Position numbers and translations under genes: made by a program
The notes under the pieces: generated by a model
Told to the model about the DNA's origin: nothing
Seen by the model: the letters and a program-made list of their open reading frames with translations, nothing else
The model's database searches: none
From: Rhodospirillales bacterium
Lineage (GTDB): Bacteria > Pseudomonadota > Alphaproteobacteria > Rhodospirillales > WMHbin7
Assembly: GCA_016214125.1 (NCBI GenBank)
Contig: JACRPC010000027.1
Coordinates: 1 to 64,000 of the forward strand
Direction: 5' to 3'
DNA length: 64,000 nucleotides
Shown here: one piece after another, positions 24,568-34,706 of the stretch
How the letters are laid out: each line of letters begins with the position of its first letter
How positions within the stretch are numbered: position 1 is the stretch's first letter

Positions 24568-26222
24568 AGCTGGGCCCGCGCCGCATTCAAGCGCTCCTCG
24601 ATCGCCTGATCCGACTTGCCGAACAGCGCCATCAACTGCTTGGCCATGCGCAGGCTGCCCTCGAAGGCCTCGGTCACCACATGGTCGGCGCCGCCCTTGC
24701 GGAAGGCCGGCACCTCGTCGATCGAGCGGGCGCGGACGATGATCGGCAGATGGGGATGATCGCGGCGCACCGCCTCGAGGACGCGGGCGTTGGCGCGGCG
24801 CGAATTCATCGTCAGCACCACGGCGCGCGCCTTCTCGGGCGCCAGGCGGGACAGCAGGCGCGGCCGACCGCCGTCGCCATAGAGCACCGGCAGGCCCTTC
24901 TGGCGGCCCTCGAGCACCAGGCGGGGATCGCGGTCGATCGCCAGCACCGGCACGCCCTCCTGCTGCAGCACGGCGACCAGGGTCTGACCGACCCGGCCGA
25001 AACCAAAGACGATGACGTGATCGCCGTGGCCGCTTTCCGGCGCTTCCAGATCGGCCTTGGCGCGGGCCCGGTGCAGCACGTAGCGTTCGCCCAAGGCCGC
25101 CAAAGGCGGGGTGAGCGCCATGCCGAGCGCAATGATCGGCACCAGAACGTCATAAAGCGCCGGCTCGATCAGGCGGCCTTCCAGCATGGAATCGATGACC
25201 ACGAAGGCGAACTCGCCCACTTGGCCCAGCAAAAGGCCGAGCTGAAGGGCGGTCGATCCGGACAGGCCGAAGCGCCGACCCAAGAGAACGATGATGCCGG
25301 CCTTGACGATCAGGATCACCAGCAGGCCGATCAGGATGAACTCGAAATTGCGCAGCACCGAAAAGGGATCGATGCGCATGCCGACCAGCAGGAAAAATAG
25401 GCCCAGAAGCAGGCCGCGATAGGGTTCGATTTCCGCCTCGATCTGGTGACGAAACTCGGTTTCCGCCAGCATCATGCCGGCCAGGAAAGCGCCCAGACTG
25501 GCCGACAGTCCCACCGACTCGGTGATCAGACTGGTGCCCACCACCACCAGAAGGGTTGCCGCCAGGAACAGCTCGGCGGCGCCATGCTGGGCGACCAGCC
25601 GAAAAAGAGGGCGGAGCGCGTAGCGCCCAACCGCCAGGATCACCGCCACCGCCACGACCGCCATCCCAGCGGTACGGCCGATCGAGGCCGCCAGATCGAC
25701 CATCTCGCCCGAGGCGATCGGGATCGCCACCAGAAGCGGCACCACCGCCAGATCCTGCAAGATCAGGATGGCGATGGCCCGCCTTCCCAGTCGTGAAAGG
25801 GCGAGGCCCTGCTCGTTCAGGATCTGGAGGACGAAGGCGGTCGAGGAGAAGGCCAGCGCCACGGCCAGAATCGCCGCCGCAACCGGCTTGAGCCCGATCG
25901 CCAGCCCCAATGCGACGAAGACGGCGGAGCTGATCGCCACCTGGAGCATGCCCAACCCGAAGACGTAGCGGGTCATGGTCGCCAGGCGCTCGACCGACAA
26001 TTCCAGGCCGATCATGAAAAGGAGGAAAACGACGCCCAATTCGCCCAAACCGCTGGTGGTGGCGTTCAAGGCCAAGCCGCCCAACCCTTGTGGCCCCACC
26101 ACGGCGCCGACCAGCAAAAAGCCCAGGATCGGGCTTAGGCGCAGCAGCCGGCAAGCCGGCAACACCACGACGGCGATGCCGAGAAACATCAGGAAATCGG
26201 CGTAAGCGTGGGTTGTTTCCAT
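24534..26222 (-). CDS. CPA2 monovalent cation:proton antiporter with RCK domain (KefB/C-like)
   Basis: 562 residues from ATG 26222 (METTHAYADFLMFLGIAVVV); an in-frame ATG at 26261 adds 13 residues and is possible. About 12 membrane spans are visible to about residue 380, with the CPA2 motifs GFLLVGAVVGPQGLGG, FMIGLELS and ALAFSSTAFVLQIL. Residues 405-525 form a TrkA-N domain with the NAD-binding pattern VIVFGFGRVGQTLVAVLQ. It would exchange K+ for H+ across the inner membrane under nucleotide or thiol control. No KefF/G partner is nearby. Confidence 0.9.
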   Translation of the reverse strand: METTHAYADFLMFLGIAVVVLPACRLLRLSPILGFLLVGAVVGPQGLGGLALNATTSGLGELGVVFLLFMIGLELSVERLATMTRYVFGLGMLQVAISSAVFVALGLAIGLKPVAAAILAVALAFSSTAFVLQILNEQGLALSRLGRRAIAILILQDLAVVPLLVAIPIASGEMVDLAASIGRTAGMAVVAVAVILAVGRYALRPLFRLVAQHGAAELFLAATLLVVVGTSLITESVGLSASLGAFLAGMMLAETEFRHQIEAEIEPYRGLLLGLFFLLVGMRIDPFSVLRNFEFILIGLLVILIVKAGIIVLLGRRFGLSGSTALQLGLLLGQVGEFAFVVIDSMLEGRLIEPALYDVLVPIIALGMALTPPLAALGERYVLHRARAKADLEAPESGHGDHVIVFGFGRVGQTLVAVLQQEGVPVLAIDRDPRLVLEGRQKGLPVLYGDGGRPRLLSRLAPEKARAVVLTMNSRRANARVLEAVRRDHPHLPIIVRARSIDEVPAFRKGGADHVVTEAFEGSLRMAKQLMALFGKSDQAIEERLNAARAQLYPPKINSSRS

Positions 26223-26262
26223 GGCTTGTTGGTTGTCGCGCTCCCGGTGCCCGGGTAGCATT

Positions 26263-26286
26263 CTATCCGGATTGCGCCTATCCGGA
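26263..26286. repeat. Direct repeat CTATCCGGA x2 between divergent genes
   Basis: CTATCCGGA occurs at 26263-26271 and 26278-26286, a 15-base period, in the divergent spacer between the Kef-type antiporter and the DUF3124 gene. It may be a tandem operator for a regulator. No other element was seen in the 129 bases. Confidence 0.45.
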
Positions 26287-26351
26287 ACACTGCTTATGGT
26301 CGCCGCCGCCCGATCGAACTACCCTTCATCCTTCCGTCGAGGACGACATCG

Positions 26352-26852
26352 ATGACCGAGCCGATCCGCCGCATTTTCTTGCTCATTTTTCTTGGCCTGT
26401 TCGGGCTGATGGGTTCCGCCCGCGCGGTCGAGGAGCCGGCCTTGTCGGCGGGCCAGACGGTGTATGTGTCGGTCTATTCGCACATTCCGCATGGCAATCT
26501 CGACGCCCGCGGCCAGCCCGAGCAGGTGCTGCTTTCGACGCTGCTCAGCATCCGCAACATCGATCCCCGCCAATCCTTAAGCGTGGGCGCCGTCGATTAC
26601 TACGATACGCATGGCAAGCGCATTCGCGCCTATCTCGACAAGCCCCGCGCCGTGCCGCCCCTGGGCACGATTGAATTCTTCGTCGAGAACAAGGACAGCG
26701 CCGGCGGCTCGGGCGCCAATTTCCTGGTTGTCTGGCAGGCGGAAAAGCCGATCAATCCCCCCTTGATCGAGGGGTTGCACACCTATTTCTGGGGCACGAA
26801 ATCGATCGCCTTCGTCACCCAGGGCCAGCCGCTACGGGTGGACGGACGCTGA
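26352..26852 (+). CDS. DUF3124 exported protein
   Basis: 166 residues. A signal peptide (1-25: MTEPIRRIFLLIFLGLFGLM, then GSARA) precedes a DUF3124 domain: GQTVYVSVYSHIPHGN, LSTLLSIRNIDPRQSLSVGA, VDYYDTHGKRIRAYL and GGSGANFLVVWQAE. The family is periplasmic and of unknown function. It is divergent from the Kef-type antiporter and its stop abuts the stop of the convergent pentapeptide gene. Confidence 0.85.
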   Translation: MTEPIRRIFLLIFLGLFGLMGSARAVEEPALSAGQTVYVSVYSHIPHGNLDARGQPEQVLLSTLLSIRNIDPRQSLSVGAVDYYDTHGKRIRAYLDKPRAVPPLGTIEFFVENKDSAGGSGANFLVVWQAEKPINPPLIEGLHTYFWGTKSIAFVTQGQPLRVDGR

Positions 26853-27806
26853 TCAGGCGTTGAAATCGAAGGTCGGGCGTTTGGTGCCGCCATCGGTGAT
26901 GGCGGTGGCGAAATCGTTGTAGCGCACGCCCTTGGCGCCGGCGAGGTTGGCGCCCTTGAGATTGGCGCCGGCAATCGACGCGCCGGTCAGATCGGCCTCG
27001 CGCAGGTCGGCGCTTTGCAGATCGGCGCCGGCGAGATTCGATTGGCGCAGATCGGCTTGGCGGAAGGTTCCCTTGAAGAGCTGCCCGCCCGAAAGGTCCT
27101 GGCCAGCCTGATTGGTGCCGAACAGCGGCGGCCCCTGCTTGGCGGGCTCAAGCCCGGCCTTCAGCAGATTGGCTTTCTGCTCGGCGATGCGGTCCTGGCG
27201 GTAGGTGTCTTGGCTTTCGTCCAAGGCGTCGTTGATGCCCTTCTTCTCGATCGCGAAGCGGCCCTTCTCGTCGGCGGCCGCATTGACGCGCCCGCCCTGA
27301 TCCTGGGCGTTGGCGAACAGCTTTTTCGGCTCGTTGTCGCGCTCGCTCCGGTTCGGTTGGGCCCCCTTCTCGGAAAGCTTGGCCGCCGTCTCACCATCCT
27401 TGCCGAACAGTTTTTTCGGCTGGGCATCTTCGGGCGCGAACAGCTTATTTGGTTCGGCGATGGGCGGCTTGTCCTGGGTGCGCTCGGCGCGTTCGGCCTC
27501 GTTGCGCTGATTGAGAAGCTGGCGCTCGGTGTCCGCCGACAGGCGCCTGGCCTGCGTGGCCAGATCGGGACGCTGGCGCTCGGCTTGACGCTCGCGGCTT
27601 TTCATTTCGTCAAGGGTTTGGTCTTCCCGACGGTCGGCCTTCTTGCGCAAGGCCGTATCGGCCTCCGTTTGGCGGACGTCCTGGGGGGCGTTCGGGGATT
27701 TGCGCCGCTCGGTCTCGGCCGCCTGATCGCGCGCCGCCCCGCCCTTGGCCTCTTCGGCCAAGCGGGACGTCACCAACGATGACGATCCGGCAACGATTTC
27801 GACCAT
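26853..27806 (-). CDS. Pentapeptide-repeat protein with KLF repeats
   Basis: 317 residues from ATG 27806, GGGAG upstream. The N-terminal part (20-115) is highly charged and probably coiled or disordered. Three copies of a PxKLF-type motif follow at 121-123, 132-134 and 162-164 (EPNKLF, QPKKLF, EPKKLF). The C-terminus (about 248-292) carries eight A(D/N)LxG-type pentapeptides (ADLRQ, SNLAG, ADLQS, ADLRE, ADLTG, ASIAG, ANLKG, ANLAG), one short beta-helix. There is no signal peptide. A good sigma-70 promoter lies upstream. Function unknown; the KLF motifs look like short binding peptides. Confidence 0.8.
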   Translation of the reverse strand: MVEIVAGSSSLVTSRLAEEAKGGAARDQAAETERRKSPNAPQDVRQTEADTALRKKADRREDQTLDEMKSRERQAERQRPDLATQARRLSADTERQLLNQRNEAERAERTQDKPPIAEPNKLFAPEDAQPKKLFGKDGETAAKLSEKGAQPNRSERDNEPKKLFANAQDQGGRVNAAADEKGRFAIEKKGINDALDESQDTYRQDRIAEQKANLLKAGLEPAKQGPPLFGTNQAGQDLSGGQLFKGTFRQADLRQSNLAGADLQSADLREADLTGASIAGANLKGANLAGAKGVRYNDFATAITDGGTKRPTFDFNA

Positions 27807-27859
27807 AGCCCACGCTCCCTTCCGAAAGCCCAATCCCCCGATCAGACTTCCTCAACTGT

Positions 27860-28861
27860 TCACAATAGCAAAAATACTAAAAAAGTCAAGGATTCTTCGC
27901 CCGTTGCGGCCGCGAAGGCCAAGGTGACACAGCCGATAGCATGGTGGGCCAACGTGGCCCGAATGGCTGGGCGTAGCGCCGCCCCATCGCGGGTGGCGAT
28001 GGCCCTTCCCGACCGCGCCACCAGGGGCAAGAGCAGGAGCGGCGCCAGCGGCGCCCAGGGCGCAAGCCCGCCGGCCAGGGCCTGGGCCAGAACCGCCAGC
28101 GCCGCCGCAACGATCAGCCCCCGATACAGTCGGGCGGTTCGAACCGGTCCCAACCTAACCGCTAAGGTAAGGCGCCCAGCCAGGGCGTCGGCCTCGACGT
28201 CGGGCACCGAATTGATCAGAAGAATTGCGGCGGCCCACAGGGCCGGCGGCAAGGCGAACAGAACTAGCCGGCCGTCGAGGGGCGCGCCTTGCAACCAAGC
28301 GCCGCCGAGGACCGGCAGGACGCCAAAGGCCAGCGCCACCGCCACTTCACCAAGACCGCGCCCCGACAGCCAAAGCGGCGGCAGGGAATAGGCCAAGCCG
28401 AGCGCCAAGCCGATGGCGCCCAAGCCCAGCACCATCCAGCCCTTGAGCGCCACCAGCGTCAGCCCGGGCACCAGGGAAAGCGCGAGCAAGGTCCAGCCCA
28501 ACCGGGCCATCGCCTCTTCGCTCATCACCCGGTTCTGGATGAAACGCGAGCCGCCGGTATAGGGATAAAGGCGCTGGCGATTGGCCGGATCGGTTCCCGA
28601 GCGCGCATCGGCGACGTCGTTCAACACATTGGCGCCCGAATGAACCAGCCCCGCCGCCAACAGGGCCAGGAGCAGGATCGACGGGTCGAGCGGCAAACCC
28701 CTGGACAAGGCCCAGGCGGTACCGACCAGCAACGGCAACAGTGAGGCCCCAAGAAATCTTGGCCGGGTGGCCAGGAACGCACGCCAAGCCTGGGCCCGAA
28801 GCGAGGTGCCGCCCAGGCGTTCGGGCGTCGGCTCGAAAGGGTGTGGCTTGACCTGGATCAT
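27860..28861 (-). CDS. UbiA-family prenyltransferase (MenA-like)
   Basis: 333 residues with eight to nine membrane spans. The first Asp-rich motif is NVLNDVADARSGTD (about residues 80-93) and the second is SVPDVEADALAGR (about 218-230). The loop YPYTGGSRFIQNRVMSEEAM resembles DHNA-octaprenyltransferase (MenA) rather than UbiA. It would join a prenyl chain to an aromatic or naphthoate ring in the inner membrane. No men or ubi genes are near, so the acceptor is uncertain. The N-terminal 27 residues are hydrophilic. Confidence 0.82.
   Translation of the reverse strand: MIQVKPHPFEPTPERLGGTSLRAQAWRAFLATRPRFLGASLLPLLVGTAWALSRGLPLDPSILLLALLAAGLVHSGANVLNDVADARSGTDPANRQRLYPYTGGSRFIQNRVMSEEAMARLGWTLLALSLVPGLTLVALKGWMVLGLGAIGLALGLAYSLPPLWLSGRGLGEVAVALAFGVLPVLGGAWLQGAPLDGRLVLFALPPALWAAAILLINSVPDVEADALAGRLTLAVRLGPVRTARLYRGLIVAAALAVLAQALAGGLAPWAPLAPLLLLPLVARSGRAIATRDGAALRPAIRATLAHHAIGCVTLAFAAATGEESLTFLVFLLL
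27862..27889 (-). promoter_or_regulatory. Sigma-70 promoter for the pentapeptide-repeat gene
   Basis: On the minus strand TTGACT (27889-27884) and TATTGT (27867-27862) are 16 bases apart, in a T-rich island. They lie within the last codons of the upstream prenyltransferase gene and give a leader of about 50 bases to the ATG at 27806. This is the best promoter-like sequence seen in the window. Confidence 0.6.
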
Positions 28862-28926
28862 AGCCGGCCAAGCCTAACGGGGTCAGGATCGCCCCAACAA
28901 GCCGATTCGTTCTTCGGAGCCAAGCC

Positions 28927-29229
28927 ATGCGACGGCTGGTCGTAATTCTGTCGGCGATGATGATCGGAACGATCGGCCCCGCTGGGGCCGATCTGGACAG
29001 CGCCGAGCGCCAGTTGCGGGCCGGGCTCCACGAGATGGCGGCGCGCGAGTTTCTGTCCGAGGCGACCAAGGGCAGCGCCCAGGCGATGTATCGGCTTGGC
29101 GAATTGTGCGAGCAAGGGATCGGCGTCGAACAAAACCTGCTTGACGCCAAGCGTTGGTACGGTCGCGCCGCCGAACGCGGCCACAAGCCGGCCCGCGAGC
29201 GGTTGAAGGCCTTGGGCGAGCGGCGTTAG
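28927..29229 (+). CDS. Small exported Sel1-repeat protein
   Basis: 100 residues: signal peptide (1-21: MRRLVVILSAMMIGTIGPAG), one full Sel1 repeat (SAQAMYRLGELCEQGIGVEQ then NLLDAKRWYGRAAERG) and a part repeat before it. It is a minimal Sel1 module. It may bind a partner in the periplasm. It lies 57 bases before the membrane diguanylate cyclase on the same strand, which makes co-expression plausible. Another Sel1 protein, much larger, lies at 20-22 kb. Confidence 0.75.
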   Translation: MRRLVVILSAMMIGTIGPAGADLDSAERQLRAGLHEMAAREFLSEATKGSAQAMYRLGELCEQGIGVEQNLLDAKRWYGRAAERGHKPARERLKALGERR

Positions 29230-29286
29230 ACGCTGCCGATTGGACCTTTCCTTTTCATTCCTAAGCGCCAATATGGGTGAGGTGCC

Positions 29287-31002
29287 GTGCTGAAAGGGCA
29301 AACGAATATGCCTGCCGACGATTCGCCCGATGCCGTTTTGCCCGCACTCCGCCCCGCGCTCAAGCCGAAATCCCTGGTTTTTCTGCTCGCCATTGTCCTG
29401 ACTTTGTCGATGTTGGCGCCGGTCCTGGTGCTGGGATGGATGAGTTATGGCTTTGCCCGCGACCAAATCCGTGACGAGAAGATCCGCAAGGTCGGCTGGG
29501 TTTCGGAAACAAGGCGCGAGCAGTTGCTCACCGTTCTCGTTCGAACCAACGCCCGGGTGCGGGCCGTTCTCGACGATACGGAGCGTCGTTGCGGAAAGGG
29601 TTCGGGGGCGGCCGGTTGCCTTCGTGAGGCGTTGCAGATCTTCATGATCGGCGAGCGCGCCGATGGCGCGGTCTGGCGGGGCGATGGCGTTGTCCCGGTC
29701 GTCGTTGGGTCCTTCGATTGGAGCGGCGCCGACGAGCGGCCTTTGAAGGCGGGGCAATTGGCCCGCCTCTTGCCAAGCGAACCCGGCAAGGAGCGCCATT
29801 ACGCGATCCGGGCCTCGACCGAGGCGGGTTCGCGGCTTGAGGTCGCCTTTCCGGCGTCGGTGTTGCAGGAAATCTTCGTCAATCATCCCGATCTTGGCCA
29901 ATCGGGAGAAACCTTTCTGGCCGACGAGGAGGGCTATTTCGTCACCAAGGCTCGGTACGAATCGACCCAAGGCAATTCCCATCCGATCGACGCAAGGCCG
30001 ATGCGCACCTGCCTGTCCAGGGTCGACAGCGAGACGCTCGACCTTGACTACCGCGACGTTCACATCATTCACGGCTTTCGGTTCGTCCCGGAGATGGGCG
30101 GCGGCTGCATCATGGCCCATATCGACCAGCGCGAAGCCTTCGCCGAATTGGGCGCCGTGAAATGGCGGGTGATTCTGGCGGCCCTGGCGTTCCTGATGCT
30201 GGCAGTGGCGGCCGCGCGGGTCATCGCCGGTCGCATCGCCCGGCCGATCCTAAGCTTGACGGCGGCCACCCGCGCCATCATCGCCGGCAATTATGGCGTT
30301 CGGACCGAGGAAGGCGGGCCGGCCGAGATCGGCGAGTTGGCGCGCTCGTTCAATCAAATGTTGGAACGCCTGAAATTCACGCTGGGCGAATTGCAAGAAA
30401 ACGAGCATACGCTCGAGGCGCGCATCCGCCTGCGCACCGCCGAACTGGCCGAGGCCAACCGCAAGCTCGAAGCGCTGAGCTTCGCCGACGGGCTGACCGG
30501 GCTTGGCAACCGCCGTCAGCTCGATCAGGCGCTGGCCGCGGAATGGCGGCGCGCCATTCGCCAGGGCCAGCCGCTCGCCTTCCTGTTCCTCGATGTCGAC
30601 GAGTTCAAGGCCTACAACGATCGCTACGGCCATCCGATGGGCGATGCCTGCCTGCGCCAGATCGGCGAGGTGCTGGCGCGATTCGGCCAGCGGGCGGGCG
30701 AAGTGGCGGGGCGGTATGGCGGCGAGGAATTCGCCCTTCTCCTGCCGGCAACCGGCCAGGCCGAGGCCCACGCCCTGGGGGAATCGATCCGACGCGCGGT
30801 GGCCGATCTGGTCATGCCGCATGATCGATCGGCGGCGGGCATTGTCACCGTCAGCGTCGGCGTGGCGGCCCTTCGGCCTACCGATGCGCTGGACATGGCC
30901 GAGCTGGTCCATCAGGCCGATCAGGCCCTTTATCAGGCGAAGGCTCTGGGACGGAACCGCGTGGTGGCCGCCGGGGCCGACGAGCTATCGTCCATCCCGT
31001 GA
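29287..31002 (+). CDS. Membrane diguanylate cyclase (periplasmic sensor, HAMP, GGEEF)
   Basis: 571 residues from GTG 29287 (GAGG upstream); ATG 29308 with AAAGGG upstream is an equal alternative. Two membrane spans (about 37-60 and 292-312) enclose a periplasmic domain of about 230 residues, probably a dCache-type sensor. A HAMP-like part and a coiled coil (about 313-390) follow, then a GGDEF domain with DGLTGLGNRRQL, FLDVDEFKAYNDRYGH and GGEEF at 478-482. The I-site position reads RAGE, not RxxD, so feedback inhibition may be lost. Catalysis should be intact. The stop overlaps the convergent lipoprotein gene by 18 bases. Confidence 0.9.
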   Translation: MLKGQTNMPADDSPDAVLPALRPALKPKSLVFLLAIVLTLSMLAPVLVLGWMSYGFARDQIRDEKIRKVGWVSETRREQLLTVLVRTNARVRAVLDDTERRCGKGSGAAGCLREALQIFMIGERADGAVWRGDGVVPVVVGSFDWSGADERPLKAGQLARLLPSEPGKERHYAIRASTEAGSRLEVAFPASVLQEIFVNHPDLGQSGETFLADEEGYFVTKARYESTQGNSHPIDARPMRTCLSRVDSETLDLDYRDVHIIHGFRFVPEMGGGCIMAHIDQREAFAELGAVKWRVILAALAFLMLAVAAARVIAGRIARPILSLTAATRAIIAGNYGVRTEEGGPAEIGELARSFNQMLERLKFTLGELQENEHTLEARIRLRTAELAEANRKLEALSFADGLTGLGNRRQLDQALAAEWRRAIRQGQPLAFLFLDVDEFKAYNDRYGHPMGDACLRQIGEVLARFGQRAGEVAGRYGGEEFALLLPATGQAEAHALGESIRRAVADLVMPHDRSAAGIVTVSVGVAALRPTDALDMAELVHQADQALYQAKALGRNRVVAAGADELSSIP

Positions 31003-31518
31003 AAACAAGGCCCGGGTGACTTGGCCGATCAGCTCGGCCAACCGGGGCGCTTGGGGGCCATCGACCTTGCGCGTCCAGCCGCGCACTTCCGACAGCATCT
31101 GCTCGCGGGCGCAAAAAACCATTGCCAGAACGAACTTGTCGGCCTCGGGCGGGGCGGGGCGATAGGGCTCGCCGGCGCACAGCTCGCGCCCCGATAGGGT
31201 CTTGGGCGGCTGGAAAGCCACCACCACCCGGTAATTGGGGTGGGGGGCGGCCTTGGCGTCGGTGGTGAAGGCGGTCTTGCGTTCGGCGATGGCTTGGCCC
31301 ATGGCCCGGGTTACGGCCTCGGCCAGCTCGTCGCGTCCGCCCTGAAAGGGCTCGCCCAGGATCTCGACATAGAGAGGGCCGTCGGTGGTGGCGTAGACCA
31401 ACTCGTTCCAATTGCCGACCGAGCGCATGAACAGGGTCTGGACGACGGGGCCGTCGCAGCCGGCCAGGCCCAAGGCCCCCAACAAACCGAGTATCCGTCG
31501 TCCGATGCCGTCCGCCAT
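30985..31518 (-). CDS. Hypothetical lipoprotein
   Basis: 177 residues with a lipobox: [21 protein letters not shown], lipidation at Cys21. The mature part begins [20 protein letters not shown] and includes [35 protein letters not shown] and [14 protein letters not shown]; two more Cys may pair. I do not recognise the family. RBS AAGGAG lies before ATG 31518, and a TTCG hairpin (31528-31541) partly covers it. The gene is divergent from ahcY. Confidence 0.78.
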   Translation of the reverse strand: MADGIGRRILGLLGALGLAGCDGPVVQTLFMRSVGNWNELVYATTDGPLYVEILGEPFQGGRDELAEAVTRAMGQAIAERKTAFTTDAKAAPHPNYRVVVAFQPPKTLSGRELCAGEPYRPAPPEADKFVLAMVFCAREQMLSEVRGWTRKVDGPQAPRLAELIGQVTRALFSRDGR

Positions 31519-31643
31519 GGCAAGCTCCTTGCTTCGGCAAGCCTAGAGAATTGGGCGGTTTCCGTCCACCGGCCATTGCGCGGAACGGCCCTTGCTGCTA
31601 TACCGCGCGCCAACCGCCAACCGAACCCCGAGGGGAGCCATTC

Positions 31644-33044
<1,401 letters not shown>

Positions 33045-33054
33045 AGGGGATCTC

Positions 33055-33459
33055 ATGCCCATCGAATGGCGCAGCACGCTGGCGATCGGCCATGAGGAGA
33101 TCGACGCCGATCATCAAAAGCTGATCCGGCTGGTCAATCTCTACGAGGACGCGGTCGCCAAGAAGGACGCCTTCGAGCTGAAGGTGGCCTTTCTGGGTCT
33201 GTGCGAATACGCCGAGGTCCATTTCGCGCGCGAGGAAAAGCTGATGGACGCCGTGGCTTATCCCGAGCGGTTCCGCCACCGCGAGGCGCACGCCCAGCTC
33301 AAGAGCGAATTGCTGAAGTTCCATGACGGGCTGGCCGATCCGCAAGGGCCGCGCCTGGCGATCGACAAGGCCTCGGTCTTCCTGCGCGACTGGATCGTCG
33401 AGCATGTGGTGCGGATGGATCTGCCCCTGAAGCCCTATCTGACGGGCGGCCGGCGCTAG
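33055..33459 (+). CDS. Bacteriohemerythrin
   Basis: 134 residues with the di-iron ligands of the family: His in IDADHQKLIRLVNLYE, His and Glu in EVHFAREEKLMDAV, His pair in RHREAHAQL, and His and Asp in VEHVVRMD. It binds O2 reversibly and may deliver or sense oxygen in the cytoplasm. Some membrane enzymes carry fused hemerythrins; this one stands alone. It follows ahcY by 10 bases. Its TAG shares bases with the stop of the convergent GT61 gene. Confidence 0.93.
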   Translation: MPIEWRSTLAIGHEEIDADHQKLIRLVNLYEDAVAKKDAFELKVAFLGLCEYAEVHFAREEKLMDAVAYPERFRHREAHAQLKSELLKFHDGLADPQGPRLAIDKASVFLRDWIVEHVVRMDLPLKPYLTGGRR

Positions 33460-34706
33460 CGCCGGCGAACCCGAAGCGCCTTCTCGGCGTTCAGCACCGC
33501 CTGGGTCAGCGCCCGGATATCGTAGGCAAACGGATAATCGAACGTCTTGACGTTGAAGACGATGTTGCCGGTCGCGTCGGTGGCCAGCGGCGGCTGGTCG
33601 GGCGGAACGGTGCCGGACACGAACTGCAGGCGATCGAAAAAGGGGATCAGATAATGGCGGAAGAAGCGCAGGACCGGATGGTCGTAGCGGTTTTCCACCA
33701 GGAAATTGGGCCCCAAGAGGATGATCTGGCATTGCGGCCCGGTCATCGGCAGATTGCCCATGCCGGCGCCATAGGGCAGAACCACGATCTCCGCCTCGAC
33801 CATGCGCCGCATGTCGTCGATCTGGTCGAAATCGTCCGACACCAGGGTTTCGAAGCCAAAGGTCTCGAGGCAAGCCCCGATCTCGGCGTCGTTGTCGATA
33901 CGGTGGCGAGGGAAGAAACGGCGCCGCGACAGGAAATAGCGCTTGCTTCCCGAGGAGACCGCGGAACCGGGTGCCGTTTCCACCGCGCGGCGGACGCGAT
34001 CCTGGACCAGCGGATAGGTGAGCGTGCAGGGCGGCTGCGAGGTGACGAACAGGCGCTGGAACCGATAGACGGCGACCGGCTCGCCCGGCCGATGCAACAC
34101 CTTGAGCGGGTTGTCGAAGCCGATGCGGGAAAGAAAGTCGCGCTGGGGATCGAGAATCTTGTCGAGCACGAGGGGCAGGCGGGCGATCTCGGGCTGGAAA
34201 AGCTCGGCCGCCAGAAGGCGGGGGATGATCTCCTGGACCCAGTGGCCGAAATTCTCGTTGCCGATGAGATGGAAATGAGGCTCGGCGATGTCGATGATCT
34301 CGCGCGGCTGGGTGAGATCGAAAAAGGTCTTGCCGGTCTCGGCATCGAGCACCTGATAGATCGGCCCCTGGCCGTTCATCATCGGCAGCCAGTGCTGATC
34401 CTCGAAATAGAGATCGCCCTTGGTCGAGAACAGGAAGGACGAGCTGTTGAGGCCGCGACCGCCGGTCCAGTCGTGCATGACGAGATAACAAGGCCCGGCC
34501 TCGACGATCCGGTAGCCCGATCGGTAGGCCTTGAGAAGATCGCCGCGCACGCTTTGCCAAACGCGACCGACGGCACCTTCGGTCAGAGCGGGCGGAATGC
34601 GATCGGACAAAGGGACGAGGCGAACTGGATAGCCGGCGCACTCGGCCCAGTCGCCGATTCGTAGCGCGTGGGCGGCGAAAGCCTTGCCGATCGGGCCTTC
34701 CGTCAT
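33456..34706 (-). CDS. Glycosyltransferase family 61 (DUF563), copy 2
   Basis: 416 residues. GT61 features: HLIGNENFGHWVQEIIPRLL, GEPVAVYRFQRLFV, RRFFPRHRIDNDAEIGACLE and EIVVLPYGAGMGNLPMTGPQ. No membrane span. It would transfer a sugar to a polysaccharide or glycan in the cytoplasm. It is a paralogue of the upstream gene, which it overlaps by 4 bases (ATGA), so the two came from a tandem duplication and are translated together. The last gene of the four-gene operon. Confidence 0.83.
   Translation of the reverse strand: MTEGPIGKAFAAHALRIGDWAECAGYPVRLVPLSDRIPPALTEGAVGRVWQSVRGDLLKAYRSGYRIVEAGPCYLVMHDWTGGRGLNSSSFLFSTKGDLYFEDQHWLPMMNGQGPIYQVLDAETGKTFFDLTQPREIIDIAEPHFHLIGNENFGHWVQEIIPRLLAAELFQPEIARLPLVLDKILDPQRDFLSRIGFDNPLKVLHRPGEPVAVYRFQRLFVTSQPPCTLTYPLVQDRVRRAVETAPGSAVSSGSKRYFLSRRRFFPRHRIDNDAEIGACLETFGFETLVSDDFDQIDDMRRMVEAEIVVLPYGAGMGNLPMTGPQCQIILLGPNFLVENRYDHPVLRFFRHYLIPFFDRLQFVSGTVPPDQPPLATDATGNIVFNVKTFDYPFAYDIRALTQAVLNAEKALRVRRR

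Noticed and set aside
31519-31643. Possible SAH or SAM riboswitch upstream of ahcY
   Set aside because: The conserved bases of the SAH riboswitch could not be placed; only a short TTCG hairpin is present.
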